Counted from the first letter of the stretch, positions 44,601-57,422 are shown. The stretch is DNA of 64,000 nt from Vesta saturnalis (GCA_036346205.1 JARFJB010002198.1:1235001-1299000); one strand, 5' to 3'. Numbers and translations: made by a program. Notes: a model not told the origin generated them from the sequence alone.

Positions 44601-44982
44601 ATGTCTGTATTTATATTTTTGAAAAGCTAAGAAAGATCTGCAGCTAATAGTTGTCATGCCAACTATGATTCCTGTTTTAAAAAATGCAGGTTTACATTAT
44701 TACTCAAAAACCGCATCCTCTACTAATTCGGCACTTCGCAGTATATAAGTACCGTTGATAAGATATATCAGTACAGCAGTATTAAGTGAAGACCTTGAAA
44801 GAAGTGTAGAAATATCGACGTTTGGCTATAAGTCAAAAACAAAGGACGATATTAATTTTCGACTTTGAAAATAAAATCAACGTCAACAAAGTAGTACGTG
44901 AATGTAAAAACTGCATACTTCTATCTTTGATAATAGCAACGGTATCTTTAAAAAATCACGAAAACGGGAGACACTGTACATT

Positions 44983-45436
44983 CAATTAAAGTATTTCAAA
45001 AGATGACAAATTTAAAACACATTTATACCCCTGCGAGCATTTTTCGAGAAAAACGTATTTTGCAAGATTTTTCAGGTGTTCCAGACTTTTTTCACCACCG
45101 TGTAAACAATAAAGGATAATATGCCTGTATATAAGGCGGTGAATTCACGGTTTCATGAAAGTTGATCAAAACCCACCTGTGGGTGTTTCCAGCGCAACCC
45201 ATGCGCATCCATCAGTATTTCGTTCCCACATTCAAAGAATTCCTTTTTAATCGAATTTTAGTATATTAAAAGGTTGAAATATTCGTGAAGCTAAGGTTAT
45301 CTACTGTGACACAGATAGATACATACCGTTGTGCTAATAATCCAGTGTTCGTGGTAGCTGTGCAAATTCACATTAACGCTTTTTAAAAAGAGTTTAAATT
45401 AACGAATTTAGTTAATTTATTTAACCACGGAGTGAG
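44983..45436. other. AT-rich spacer, no gene recognised
   Basis: No coding or repeat signal was recognised. Confidence 0.45.
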
Positions 45437-45887
45437 AAAGGTAAAAACTTTTTGATTGTTACGCAACTAGAGTAAATAAGCTATCAAATCCGAAGCCGAT
45501 GGGTGGTCTAGGGGCTGAGTTATACCATACATGGACAGGCAGGTTCAAAATCAAGGACATAAGCGTTTCCCACACTTTTTCAGGGTAACTTTAAAAACTA
45601 GATTTGTAGCTCTTTTGTAGTTCAAATTATATCATTACCTTGAATTGTTGTTCAAAACAAGTAGCTTTTATTGCTTTTTGATTCTCAAGAAGGAGCTTAT
45701 AGTTTCACTTAAGATGGTTCGGCCGGTTATAATCGATCAGTCTTGTGGAGCTTCAAATTTTCTCATTAACATCAAATTATTCGACATTAGTGGTATTAGT
45801 CGCCACGCTAAAATTATTTTACAAATTAATGGAAAGCAATCTGAGTAACATAGGCAACTAACAGTAAACTTTATAATTATTGTATAT
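45437..45887 (+). repeat. First copy of a ~460-bp segment with a tRNA-like head
   Basis: Duplicated at 46519-46989. Near its start an A-box-like TGGTCTAGGGG (45504-45514) and a B-box-like GGTTCAAAATC (45542-45552) are spaced as in a tRNA, suggesting a SINE. This copy lacks several short stretches present in the second copy, around the GGCCGG motif near 45720-45800. It is followed directly by a noisy octamer array. Confidence 0.6.
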
Positions 45888-46518
45888 ATGCACGAACGGT
45901 CAGTTTGCCGTATGTACGTATGTACGTATGTACTATGTACGTATGTACGTATGTACGTATGTGGTAGTATGTACGTATGTCGTATACGTATGTACGTATG
46001 CGTATCGTATGTCGTATGTACGTATGTACGTGTACGTATGTCGTATGTCGATGTACGTATGTGTGTACGTTGTACGATGCGATGTACGTATGCGAGCGTA
46101 TGCGTAGCACGTATGCCGTATGCATGCAGCGCACGACGTACGTACGTAGCGTACGTCGTACGTACACGTGCGTATGTACGTATGCGTATGTACGTATGTC
46201 GTATGTCGTATGTGTATGTACGATGTACGTATGTCGGTAGTCGTGTCGTGCGTATGTACGTATGTACGTATGTCGTATGCGTATGACGTATGTAGATGAC
46301 GTTGACGTATGCGTATGCGTATGCGTATGCACGTATGCACGATGACGTATGCGCAGCGTAGACGTACGACTGTACGTAGCGTAGCGTACGTCGACGTAGC
46401 GTACGTATGCGTAGTCGTATTGTAGTACGTGTACGTATGCGTACGTATGTACGTAGTATGACGTAGTCGTGCGTATGTCGTTGTCGTATGTAGTAGTACG
46501 TATGTACGTTCGTAGTAC
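45888..46518. repeat. Degenerate ACGTATGT octamer array (short copy)
   Basis: Units of ACGTATGT with frequent one- to three-base losses. All open frames across it, on both strands, come from the repeat (an 8-nt unit reads MYVCTYVR in every + frame) and are not genes. Confidence 0.9.
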
Positions 46519-46989
46519 GTGAGAAAGGTAAAAACTTTTTGATTGTTACGCAACTAGAGTAAATCAGCTATCAAATCCGAAGCCGATGGGTGGTCTAGGG
46601 GCTGAGTTATACCATACATGCACAGACAGGTTCAAAATCAAGGACATAAGCGTTTCCCACACTTTTTCAGGGTAACTTTAAAAACTAGATTTGTAGCCCT
46701 TTTGTAGTTCAAATTATATCATTACCTTGAATTGTTGTTCAAAACAAGTAGCTTTTATTGCTTTTTGATTCTCAAGAAGGAGCTTATAGTTTCACTTAAG
46801 ATGGTTCGGCCGGGTTTTATAAATCGATCGAGATCTGTATAGCGGAATGCTTCAAATTTTCTGCATTGAACAATCAAATTATTCGATCATCTGAGTGGTA
46901 TTAGTCTGCCACGCTAAAATTATTTTACAAATTAATGGAAAGCAATCTGGAGTAACATAGGCAACTAACAGTAAACTTCTATAATTATT
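46519..46989 (+). repeat. Second copy of the ~460-bp segment with a tRNA-like head
   Basis: Nearly identical to 45437-45887 over its first ~290 bp, including the A-box-like (46590-46600) and B-box-like (46629-46639) motifs. It contains extra short stretches in its later part and is followed by the long octamer array. Confidence 0.65.
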
Positions 46990-49900
46990 ATTGTATATAT
47001 GCACGAACGGTCAGTTTGACCGTATGTACGTATGTACGTATGTACTATGTACGTATGTACGTATGTACGTATGTACGTATGTACGTATGTACGTATGTAC
47101 GTATGTACGTATGTACGTATGTACGTATGTACGTATGTACGTATGTACGTATGTACGTATGTACGTATGTACGTATGTACGTATGTACGTATGTACGTAT
47201 GTACGTATGTACGTATGCACGTATGTACGTATGCACGTATGTACGTATGCACGTATGCACGTATGCACGTATGCACGTATGCACGTACGCACGTACGTAC
47301 GTACGTACGTAGGTACGTACGTACGTAGTACGTACGATGTACGTATGTACGTACGTATACGTATGCGTCATGTACGTATGTACGTATGTACGTATGTACG
47401 ATGTACGTATGTACGTATGTACGCATGTACGTATGTACGATGTACGTGTACGTATGTACGTATGTACGTATGTACGTATGTACGTATGTACGTATGTACG
47501 TACTGTACGTATGTACGTATGTACGTATGTGCATGAGTATGTACGTATGTACGTATGTACGTATGTACGTATGTACGTATGTACGTATGTACGATCGTAC
47601 GCATGTACGTATGTACGTATGTTGACGTATGTACGCATGTACGTAGTACGACGTATGTACGTATGTACGTATGTACGTATGTAGCGTATGACGTATGTAC
47701 GTATGTACGTAACGTGCTACGTCATGTACGTGCGTATGACGATGTACGTATGTACGCTATGTACGTATGTACGTATGTACGCTGTACGTAGTACGTACGT
47801 ACATGTACGTATGTACGTATGTACGTATGACGATGACGTATGCATGTACGCATGTACGTATGTACGTATGTACGATGTACGTATGTACGTATCACGTATG
47901 ACGATGACGTATGTACGTATGTACGTATGTCATGTACGTATGTACGTCATGTACGTATGTACGATGTACGTCGATGTACGTATGTACGTATGTACGTATG
48001 TACGCTATGTACGTATGTACGTATCGTACGTATGTACGTATACGTACGTACGTAGTACGTATGTACGTATGACGATGTACGTATGTACGTATGTCACGTA
48101 CGACGTATGCGTACGTACGATGTACGTATGCACGTATGTACGTATGACGCATGCGATGACGTATGTACGTATGTCACGTATGTACGTATGTACGTGCGAC
48201 GTATGTACGTAGTCGTAGTATGTGAGTATGCTACGTATGTACGTATGAGTACGTACGTTACGTATGTACGTATGATCGACGTAGTACGTAGTACGTACGT
48301 CATGTACGTATGTACGTGCGACTATGTACGTATGCACGTATGTACGTATGCTACGTATGTACGTATGACGTATGCACGCTATGCGTATGTACGTATGTAC
48401 GTACGTACGTACGTATCGTACGGTACGTGCATGCTACGATGCGATCATGTTAGCGACGTATGTACGTGTACGTTCATGTACGTATGTACGCAGTACGTAT
48501 GTACGTATGTCGTACGATGTACGTATGTACATGTATGTACTGCGTACGTATGTACGTATGTACGTATGTAATGTTACGTATGTACGTGTACGTATGTACG
48601 CTAGCATTGTACGTATGTACGTATGTACGTATGTACGTATGTACGATGTCATGTACGTACGCATGTCTATGTACGTATGGTACGTATGCATGTCACGATG
48701 TACGTATGTCGTATGTACGTATGTACGTATGTGACGTATGTACGCACTATGTCGTGCGTATGACTGTACGTAGTACGTAGTACGTATGTACGTATGTACG
48801 TATGTCGTATGTACGTATGTACGTATGTAGTGCGTATGTACGCATGTACGTATGTCGTATACGTATGTACGTATGTACGGTAGTACGTTACGTATGTACG
48901 TATGTCGTATGTACGTATGTACGTATGTATCGATGACTGTACGTATGCGATGGTACGTATGTACGTATGTACGTATGTGGCGACGTATGTACGTAGTACG
49001 TGACGATGTACGTATGTACGTATGTACGTATGATACGTATGCTACGTATGTACGTAGTAGGCACGCTATGTACGTATGACGTATGCGTAGCGTATGTACG
49101 TATCGTATGCATGTACGTATGCGTATGTAGCGTATGTACGTATGTACGTATGTACGTATGTACGTATGTACGGCTGCAGTACGCATGCGACGTATCGTAG
49201 CATGCATGTACATGTACGTAGTACGTATGTACGTATGACGTGACGTATGTGCATCGTATGCGTATGTACGTAGCGTATGTACGTAGCGTACGTACGTACG
49301 TATGTACGTATGTACGTGACGTATGCGTACGTATGTACGTAGTGCGTATCGTAGCGATGTACGTATGTACGTATGTACAGTACGTGCATGTACGTATGTA
49401 CGTATGTACGTATGTACGTATGTACGCATGTACGTATGTATGCGTACTGTACGATGTACGTATGTATGTACGTATCGCAGTACGTATGTACGTATGTACG
49501 TACGTACGTATGTACGTATGTCGATGACGTATGTACGTAGCGTATGTACGTCATGTACGTATGTACGTAGTACGTATGTACGTATGTACGTATGTACGTG
49601 ACGTATGTCGTACGTATGACGTTACGTATGTACGCATGTACGTATGCACGTATGTACGTATGTACGTATGTCACGATGCGATGTACGTATGTACGTACGT
49701 ATGTACGTATGTACGTATGTCACGTGCACTGTACGTAGCGTATGTACGTACATGCGTGTACGTATGTACGTATGTACGTATGTACGTCATGTACGTATGT
49801 ACGTAGCTACGTAGTCGATGTACGTATGTACGTATGTACGTATGTACGATCGACGCACGTACGTACGTATGTACGTGCACGTATGTCGTGCACGTAGTAG

Positions 49901-52074
49901 TGACGTATCGTACGCATGTCACGTATGTACGCGTATGTACGTATGCACGTGCTCGTACGTCATGTACGTATGTACGTATGTACGTCATGTACGCATGTAC
50001 GTATGCGTACGTATGTACGTATGTGCACGCGTATGTACGTAGACGTATGCGCATGTACGTGACGTATGTACGTGTCGATGTACTGTATGTACGTATGCGT
50101 ATGTACTGCTGCTACGTATGTACGTACGTAGTATCGATGTACGTAGCGTATGTACGTATGTACGACGTATGTACGTATGTACGATGTCACGCTATGTACG
50201 CATGTACGTCATGTACGTGCGTATGTACGTATGTACGTATGTACGTATGCACGTATGTACGTACGATGTACGATGTACGTATGCGTACGATGCGTGACGC
50301 TATGTACGTATGTACGTGTACGTGTACGTAGCGATGACGTAGTACGTATGCATGTAGATGTACGTATGTACGTATGTCGATGTACGATGCGTATGTACGT
50401 CACGATGCTACGTCGTATGCGTAGTCGTATGTCGATGTACGATGTACGTATGTACGTCGATGTACGTATGTACGTCATGTACGTACGTACGCATGTACGT
50501 ATGTACGCATGTACGTATGTACGTCATGCATACGTGCACGTATGTACGTATGTACGTATGTCACGTATCGTACGTATGTACGTATGTACGTATGTACGTA
50601 TGTACGTATGTACGTATGTCGTATGTGACGTATGTGCGATCATGTCGTGTACGTAGATGTACGTATGCTACGTATGTACGTATGTACGTCATGTACGTAG
50701 TCGTAGCGATGTACGTATGACGTGACGTAGCTACGTACGATGCGTATGCGTATGACGTATGCACGTATGTACGTATGTACGATGCGTATGTCGTATGCAG
50801 TGCGTACGTATGTACGTATGTACGTGTACGTATGACGTATGTACGTATGCTAGCGTATGTACGATGTACGTATGTACGTATGTCACGTACTGTACGTATG
50901 TGACGTATGTACGTATGTCGTACGTAGTAGCGTATGTACGTATGTACGTATGCGGTACGTATGTACGTACGATGTACGTGCGATGACGATGTACGTATGT
51001 ACGTATGTACGTAGTACGTATGTACGTATCGTATGCGTATGTACGTATGTACGTATGTACGTATGTACGCATGTACGTGTCAGTAGTACGTATGCTACGT
51101 ATGTACGTATGTACGAGCAGTCGATGTCACGTATGTACGTGCATGCATGTACGTATGTCGTACGATGTACGTAGTCGCATGTACGTATGTCATGTACGTA
51201 TGTACGTATGCGTAGCAGTATGTACGTACGTATACGTATGTACGTATGCACGTATGTACGATGTACGTACGTATGTACGTATGTACGTATGTACGCGTGC
51301 ACGTATGTACGTATGTACGATGCGTAGTGACGTATGCGTATGTACGTATGTACGTGCGTATGTACGTACGTCGTGTACGTATGTCGACGTATGCGAGTAC
51401 GTATGTACGTATGACGTATGCGCATCGTACGCATGTACGTATGTACGTATGTACGATGTACGTATGCTGCGTACGTACGTATGTACGATGTAGGCGTAGT
51501 GCACGCATGCGTAGCGGCTATGTACGTAGCAGTATGCGTACGATGTCGATGTACGTATGTACGTATGTACGTATGACGTAGTACGTATGCACGTATCGTA
51601 CGTATGTCGTACGGCAGATGACGCATGTACGACAGTACGTACGTAGATGTCACGTATGTACGTAGTCGATACGTACGTACGCTACGATGTACGTATGTCG
51701 TACGTGCATCGTACGTACTGTACGTATGTACGTATGCTACGTATGTACGTCATGTACGTATGCTACGCTATGTACGTATGTACGTATGTACGTATGTACG
51801 TATGTCAGCGTATGTACGTATGTACGTATGTACGTATGTACGGTACGTGTACGTATGTCGATGTCGTATGCGTATGTACGTATGTACGTATGTACGTATG
51901 CGTACGTAGTCTGTACGTATGTCGATGTACGTATGTACGTATGTACGTATGTACGTATGTACGTATGTACGTATGTACGTATGTACGTATGTACGTATGT
52001 ACGTATGTACGTATGTACGTATGTACGTATGTACGTATGTACGTATGTACGTATGTACGTATGTACGTATGTAC
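46990..52074. repeat. ACGTATGT octamer satellite, about 5.1 kb
   Basis: A tandem array of ACGTATGT (equivalently TACGTATG). It is near-perfect at about 47025-47215 and 51920-52070. Between these it is increasingly irregular, with GCAC variants and small deletions. The unit contains the palindromes TACGTA and ACGT. The many long open frames on both strands are by-products of the 8-nt period, which leaves all three frames without stops. No gene is called. Confidence 0.95.
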
Positions 52075-52079
52075 GTTGC

Positions 52080-53340
52080 TGTTTCCTTGGAAGCAGTTGT
52101 ATTGTGTTGTTCCCTCGGAACACCAATAGGGCTACGGGATCCTGGACATCTGTATAGTGTTGCTTGTAGTTAAATGGAAGGGATTATTAGTATTATTAAT
52201 CTGTGTAGTGCCAATTGGATTTTATTATGTTGTAATGGCGTCTGTTTCTAATGAATGTTGTGTAACGAGTGGTAAATTCGTTAAATAGGTAATAGTTAAA
52301 TAGATAATAGATAGTTGACCAGATGATTTCCGCCGCAGTTCACGCACTTTACCCGGTTTGTGCGCAGTGCAGTGTATTCGCTGGAGTGGTGATCTGCTGC
52401 GCGCTTGGCACGGCGTGCCGCTGCTCTATAGCAACGGAATCTCTGGCACCGGTGACACTGTCGGATACCAGATTTCCGCCTCAAGTCTTCGATGGAGATA
52501 CGAAGTCGAACCACGTACTTCACTTGCCGGATCTTCTTAAGGTATTCTAGACATGGTAGCTTGAACAGAAGCGGGATCTGTCGTCCTTATTTCTTCATCT
52601 GAAACAAGAAGTGGTATTAATGTCGCGCTCTCGTAGCCTAGTAGCAAACGTCGCTCTCGAGTACTTCCCGTATAGCCATCTTGAACGTACGCTAGCTCTT
52701 TACCTGGTAGGTATGGTACGGTTTACCATGCTTATCTATATACCGTACTACCCTCTCACGGTGCTTGGCAGTGACAGGCTACGCACGTTTGAAGGCGATC
52801 TCTCGGCGATCCAATTCACGGGAGAAGGTGGCTGAGTTCACCCTTTCACGAAAGATTACTGGAGGCACTTTCTCCCTTTTTCGGAATCCTAGTAGTCCAT
52901 AGTACCTGCAAGAACCTCGAACACGTTACCTGCCGGTATGGGCGTAGTCGGACGGTCCACCGTTGACTTCTTCTCTTCTTCTTCTTCGTCGGTCGGTGGC
53001 GTTGTTGATGGCGGTACAGCAGTAGTGCCTCCTCCGTCTTCTTATCTTCTCTCTTCGGTTTCTCCTTTCTCTTGTTATGGCTGTCCTGGCTACAGGAGGG
53101 AACCTACCTCACTGGTTCTTCCAACCACATATATGTCACTCCAAAGAGTAGACATGTGACGTCACTCTGATGGCAGCTCGATACCCGGTATCGTGAAAAC
53201 GTCACTAGGAGGAGAACGTATCGTAAAGTTGTTTGCCTTTAAGTGTAGTTGTTAAGTGGTCAACAGTAGATGTTCTCTGCTCTGATTGCAAACCGGTCGG
53301 TTGTTCGTTCAGGCTCTTTATATAAATCAATCGAGATCAT
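52080..53340 (-). mobile_element. LINE fragment (5' region with gag-like ORF1)
   Basis: Locally less AT-rich than the surroundings. The minus strand reads as the first ORF of a Jockey-type LINE. It runs directly into the octamer array at 52074, so the rest of the element (endonuclease/RT) is absent. Confidence 0.6.
52310..53135 (-). pseudogene. LINE ORF1 (gag-like, zinc knuckle), decayed
   Basis: On the minus strand, a low-complexity start (PPSTTPPTDEEEEEKKS) leads to GNVFEVLAGTMDY. After stops come KHGKPYHTYQVKS and RTFKMAIREVLE, similar to the RNA-binding core of such proteins. Then VKYVVRLRISIEDLRRKSGI leads to the zinc-knuckle region: QCHRCQRF, then KRAADHHSSEYTA and VKCVNCGGNHLVNY. Several Cys/His positions of the first knuckles are mutated (for example RCYRAAARR where H and C would be expected). 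ORF1 proteins bind RNA in the LINE ribonucleoprotein. It is not functional. Confidence 0.65.
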
Positions 53341-55761
53341 GTCAACAGCATATAGTACAGTCTTCTGTTTTTCAGCGTCCTGCATCGATTAGTTTGAAAG
53401 CTACTGCCCTACTAATATTTAATATTTTAATAGAGTGCACCTAATATGCATTGTTTGATGTACGGATACTTTTAAATTTATACGGAATGAAATTAAAGTC
53501 ATTTGGGTGAATGAATATTTTCAACAGTTTAAATGAGAAGACAAATCTAAATCTTCAAACATTTATTTTTATTGACTAAATTTTAGATTTCTAAACACAA
53601 ATTAAGCATTTTATGAAAATTTTCCATTTTTTTTATTTTTTGCAAATAAGTGGGTTCACACTTTAATGTTATAATAGTGTTTTGTGGTTAAAATTCCGAA
53701 CTACCATCCACGCCGCACTCTCAAATGAAAAAGCTTTATTCCTAATTTCAAAATACGATAATTTTTAATCAAGCCTTGTAATGTTTTCTTCTAGTACATG
53801 GGTATAGTAGAGAGTAGATATGTTATTGGGGAAATTTCATTGCTCATGAATTAGCTTTCTCCTTATAGAAAACAATTTCTAGAATGTTTGTTTAGCACAG
53901 TCTTACACTGTTTTATTCTAATGATAGGCAGATTTATATTTCCTTTGGTAGATATAAATAGCACTTCAGTGTTTTATCAAAACAGACTAACAAAGCAATA
54001 GATAAATGTTCTATTAACTTTAAAAAGTGTATTTTTTGTAATTGTAGTTGTTTTGAAATAAAAATAAAGCTTATGTATTGTTACTCAGTAAAACAAGCAG
54101 TTTAAATGATAACGAGAATTTAAAAACACGAGTCATAAGAAAGTTTAATTTACAGAAATATTTCATTCTTCTGAACATTGTGGAAATTAACTCCTTTTAT
54201 ATAAAAGAATAAATTTCTTGTGCCTCAATGAATGTGACTCAATAACATCAACATCTATATCTTTTTTATCATTTATTTTTTGAACATCGAAAGCAATGTA
54301 ACACCTCAGCTTATAAACTTTTTGAAAACTGTAATCTTGGTTGAAATCTCATTAAATCCCGACACGAAGTTTGCGAACTACATCGCATCATCAAAAAACT
54401 CACATTCTTTTTACAAGATAGAGAGCTCGAAAGAAGGTGGAGAATATTAGTCATTTTCTTATTTCTCTCAATCACTGCGTGCATAATGTTTTATTAGATT
54501 TTTTTATTAAAGAAAAAAATGGATGAATTTGCAAATTGTATCGCGTTGTTAATTTCATACGTCATGATATATCCAAACACGTAGGTACATAAATACAAGA
54601 ATAAACCATTTTTCATATAACTATAAGATGGAATAAATAATATTTCCATTTGAATGGTTAAAATTTTTACGTAGTATTCGCTGAGGCGTTTTTTCCTCGG
54701 CGTAACTCATATTAACGGTCATAATCTAATTTTTATTCCGGTAGTTTGGTTACCGTAGCAAGCAAAACCGGAAGATTCAGGGTTGCCAACTGACCTGGAT
54801 GAACATCATAAATTTCAACCTACATCTTACTATAAAACGTTTTTATATTTGTTTTTATGATCTTTCGACTTTTATATCTAGGAGCACATTGTTACTTTTT
54901 CTTTTATTTTCTAACTGATTGATTTTCGATTCCCACACCTTGATCTAAACACATTAAACATGCTATTAAATTAGGACTAATTCTCACCTTTGTTCGTAAT
55001 GTGACAATAAAATGGAATGGCTACTTAGCTACATAAATTTGATCAAATATACGCAACGAGGTTGTTATTGCTTTATGATAACCTCTAGCAAATTTTATGA
55101 GCTATATCGTTAGAGTGATTATAAAATAATTGAGATGATGAGAAATTAGTAATACTGTTTTATCACATTTATTACCATTTTTGGCTGAATTACCGTAACA
55201 AAGCCAAAATTTTTTCATATTGTATTACGTTAACATTGGAAACTCCCAATGGATATAAATCTCGTTAAAACGTATATAAATCTACATGATATTGAATTTT
55301 AGAGCACTCATTTGCCATTTTCACTGACTGACTACTTCGTGTTACAGGTATAATATCAATAATTTACAATTATCATAACTTTGCAGTACGATTAAAATTT
55401 TTTTCACTATACTATATGTATTTGTAGATATCATATTCTAACTTAGGTTATTAAAATCATGTTTCTGTAACTATTTATAAGATATTAGTACACAATTGTG
55501 TCGACGTCGTTTTATATAGCTTTTAGACCTTTTATATCAGGACATTGCTCTCTTCCATTTTCACAAAATACTTCAATAATTCTTACGTCTATGTTTTTGT
55601 TCATATTTAAATCTACTAATTAGACAAAAACTGGCACTAATGGGCAAAAGCAACTTTTTTTGTTTATCACTTTGGTTATACCTAGTTATGAATGATATGT
55701 AACCTTATACAGTATACATTCCTTACTTACAACTAGTTGAGTAAAACTTTTTAGGAACAAG
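53341..55761. other. AT-rich region, no gene recognised
   Basis: No recognisable coding sequence or repeat boundary on either strand. Confidence 0.5.
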
Positions 55762-55790
55762 CGTTGACTGAACGATTGGTTCAGTCAACG
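55762..55790. repeat. Perfect 12-bp stem hairpin
   Basis: CGTTGACTGAAC and its exact reverse complement GTTCAGTCAACG flank the 5-nt loop GATTG. Role unknown; it could be an element end or a structured RNA. Confidence 0.7.
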
Positions 55791-56057
55791 GAACAAGTCA
55801 AATATGACGGTTACTGTCCATTTCTTAAAATTCTGATATCTTGCATCGCGTTTTGATGCATAAATACACGTTTGATTTGTCTTGGGGTCTACATTCCAAC
55901 AACCTTAATCTATCCTATACAGTTTTTAACTCGCAATATATTTTTTCATAAGGTACCCCAAAAGTAATGTCTCTTAAGCGGTGTATTTTTTGGGAAAACT
56001 CTCGGACATCGATTTTTATTTTCTAATGCGTTTTGTTTGATTGTAAATTCATGGATA

Positions 56058-56490
56058 TAGATTGGTCCAAAAATAAGGTACGATCACCAACTTCAATTTT
56101 TCAAATGAAAACGCATATTTTTTATTTCATTAATATCCGACGTTAAACTCAACAGGTCTCGAGATTTTTACGATTGAACACCTCTGTAACAAAGACCGTA
56201 TCAAATGTACAACGGAGAAAATCTGCAAAACATTACGATACAAAAAAATTTCACTTAAAAATAATAGTGTCTGAAGTGATCAATAAACAATCGATAAATA
56301 TTTATCCTAACTATACGGTCTTAGTAACTGAAATATTCAACGGTAGAATTCTCAAGACTTGTTGAGTTTAGGTTAGGGCTTGAAACATCTCAGAATTTGA
56401 CGCAGAATCCGAAAATGAAAGAAAAGTACGTGTTTTCATTTGAAAAAATGTAGTTGGTGATAGTAACTTGTTTTTGGGCCACCCTGTATA
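56058..56490. mobile_element. Palindromic mariner-type MITE
   Basis: Ends TATAGATTGGTCCAAAAATA and, inverted from the right, TATACAGGGTGGCCCAAAAA start inverted arms of about 190 bp. Further matching blocks are ATCACCAACTTCA/ATCACCAACTACA, TTTTTCAAATGAAAAC, AAACTCAACA and AAGACCGTAT. The element is a short non-autonomous inverted repeat at TA, in the same family as the mariner remnant at 35338. The small frame at 56174-56365 lies across the symmetric arms and is not a gene. Confidence 0.8.
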
Positions 56491-56552
56491 CATAAATTTA
56501 CCACCATAAGAACCGCATGAAAAAATAAAAATAGACGGGTGAAAGCGTTGTA

Positions 56553-56554
<2 letters not shown>

Positions 56555-56628
<74 letters not shown>
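56555..56628. repeat. (TA)n microsatellite
   Basis: About 37 uninterrupted TA units. Confidence 0.95.
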
Positions 56629-56632
<4 letters not shown>

Positions 56633-56691
56633 CCATCATTAAAGCGTCCATACATTGTCGAATTACATTCGTTAGAGCGTCCGGGTGCACA

Positions 56692-56713
56692 GAGCGTCCG
56701 TATACGGACGCTC
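56692..56713. repeat. 22-bp perfect palindrome with repeated AGCGTCC
   Basis: GAGCGTCCGTA followed by its exact complement TACGGACGCTC. Further AGCGTCC copies lie at about 56643 and 56675, so it sits in a small cluster. Confidence 0.75.
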
Positions 56714-57422
56714 CATGCACTCCACATGTAAAAATTTTTCCAGAGATGTATAATCATGATATAAACCTCCTGACAAAATTTCGTAGGACGCTATTTTGAT
56801 ACCAAAATGGATGAAAAGAAACCGGGCGGTGTATAATTTTAGTTGATACCAAACGCCGCCAGAGGCGTTAGTACAGTTAAGAGTATATTGCTGCTGTGTA
56901 TATCTTTCTGATGTCTAATAGATATTAGGGCGTCAGGGCTTTTGGCAACATTGCGATTCATAAAAACCAACAAAACCAGCTTGGAAATAAATAAAAAGAC
57001 GGGTATTTCACGATTTTATTTGTAAGTATACATTTTGTGTTATTAATGCACTTTATTGAGTATAAAGCGTCACCTAAAATTAATTGAAAATGGTAATTCT
57101 CACTGCTTAATCAGACATTTAACTGAGTTAGGAATACGCGTACCTACGTGCTTTGACTTTCTGTAGATTGAGAAACAGAAGTGATTTTAGGAATATTGGG
57201 GCAAGAAAATAAGTTTCCAGAACCGTATTGTAACTAAATTGAATAATTAATTAAACAATAAAAAGTTTGAAATAGAAATTAAATATGTAAGTCTGAAAAA
57301 ATTTCAGTTACTTTAATATAGTAATAACATTTTTGTACATGAACAATTAATTTGCTCTAGTTAGGAGTAATCGATAAAAATGATGACCGATAAGAATCAC
57401 GACCAAACTTTTCAGGAAGGTA

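Larger units (their letters stand above)
43912..44982. mobile_element. Palindromic mariner-derived fold-back element
   Basis: The left half (from about 43912) is matched by the right half in reverse complement to about 44982. Shared blocks include ATCAAAGATAGAAGT (about 43970 and, inverted, 44930), the AAACGTC block near 44090 and 44815, and the AATCATAGTTGG/CCAACTATGATT pair (about 44251 and 44661). The outer ends GTACCGCGTGTCCCG and, inverted, GTACAGTGTCTCCCG begin with TA-like sites. Each half carries the same mariner transposase segment in opposite orientation. So the element is an inverted dimer of a mariner fragment, about 1.07 kb long. Confidence 0.7.

Noticed and set aside
45877..52173. 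Dozens of long open frames on both strands reading MYVCTYVR/HTYIRTYV
   Set aside because: They arise because the 8-nt satellite unit has no stop in any frame; there is no coding signal.
56436..56799. Frames with Tyr-Ile runs around 56555-56628
   Set aside because: Translation of the (TA)n microsatellite.
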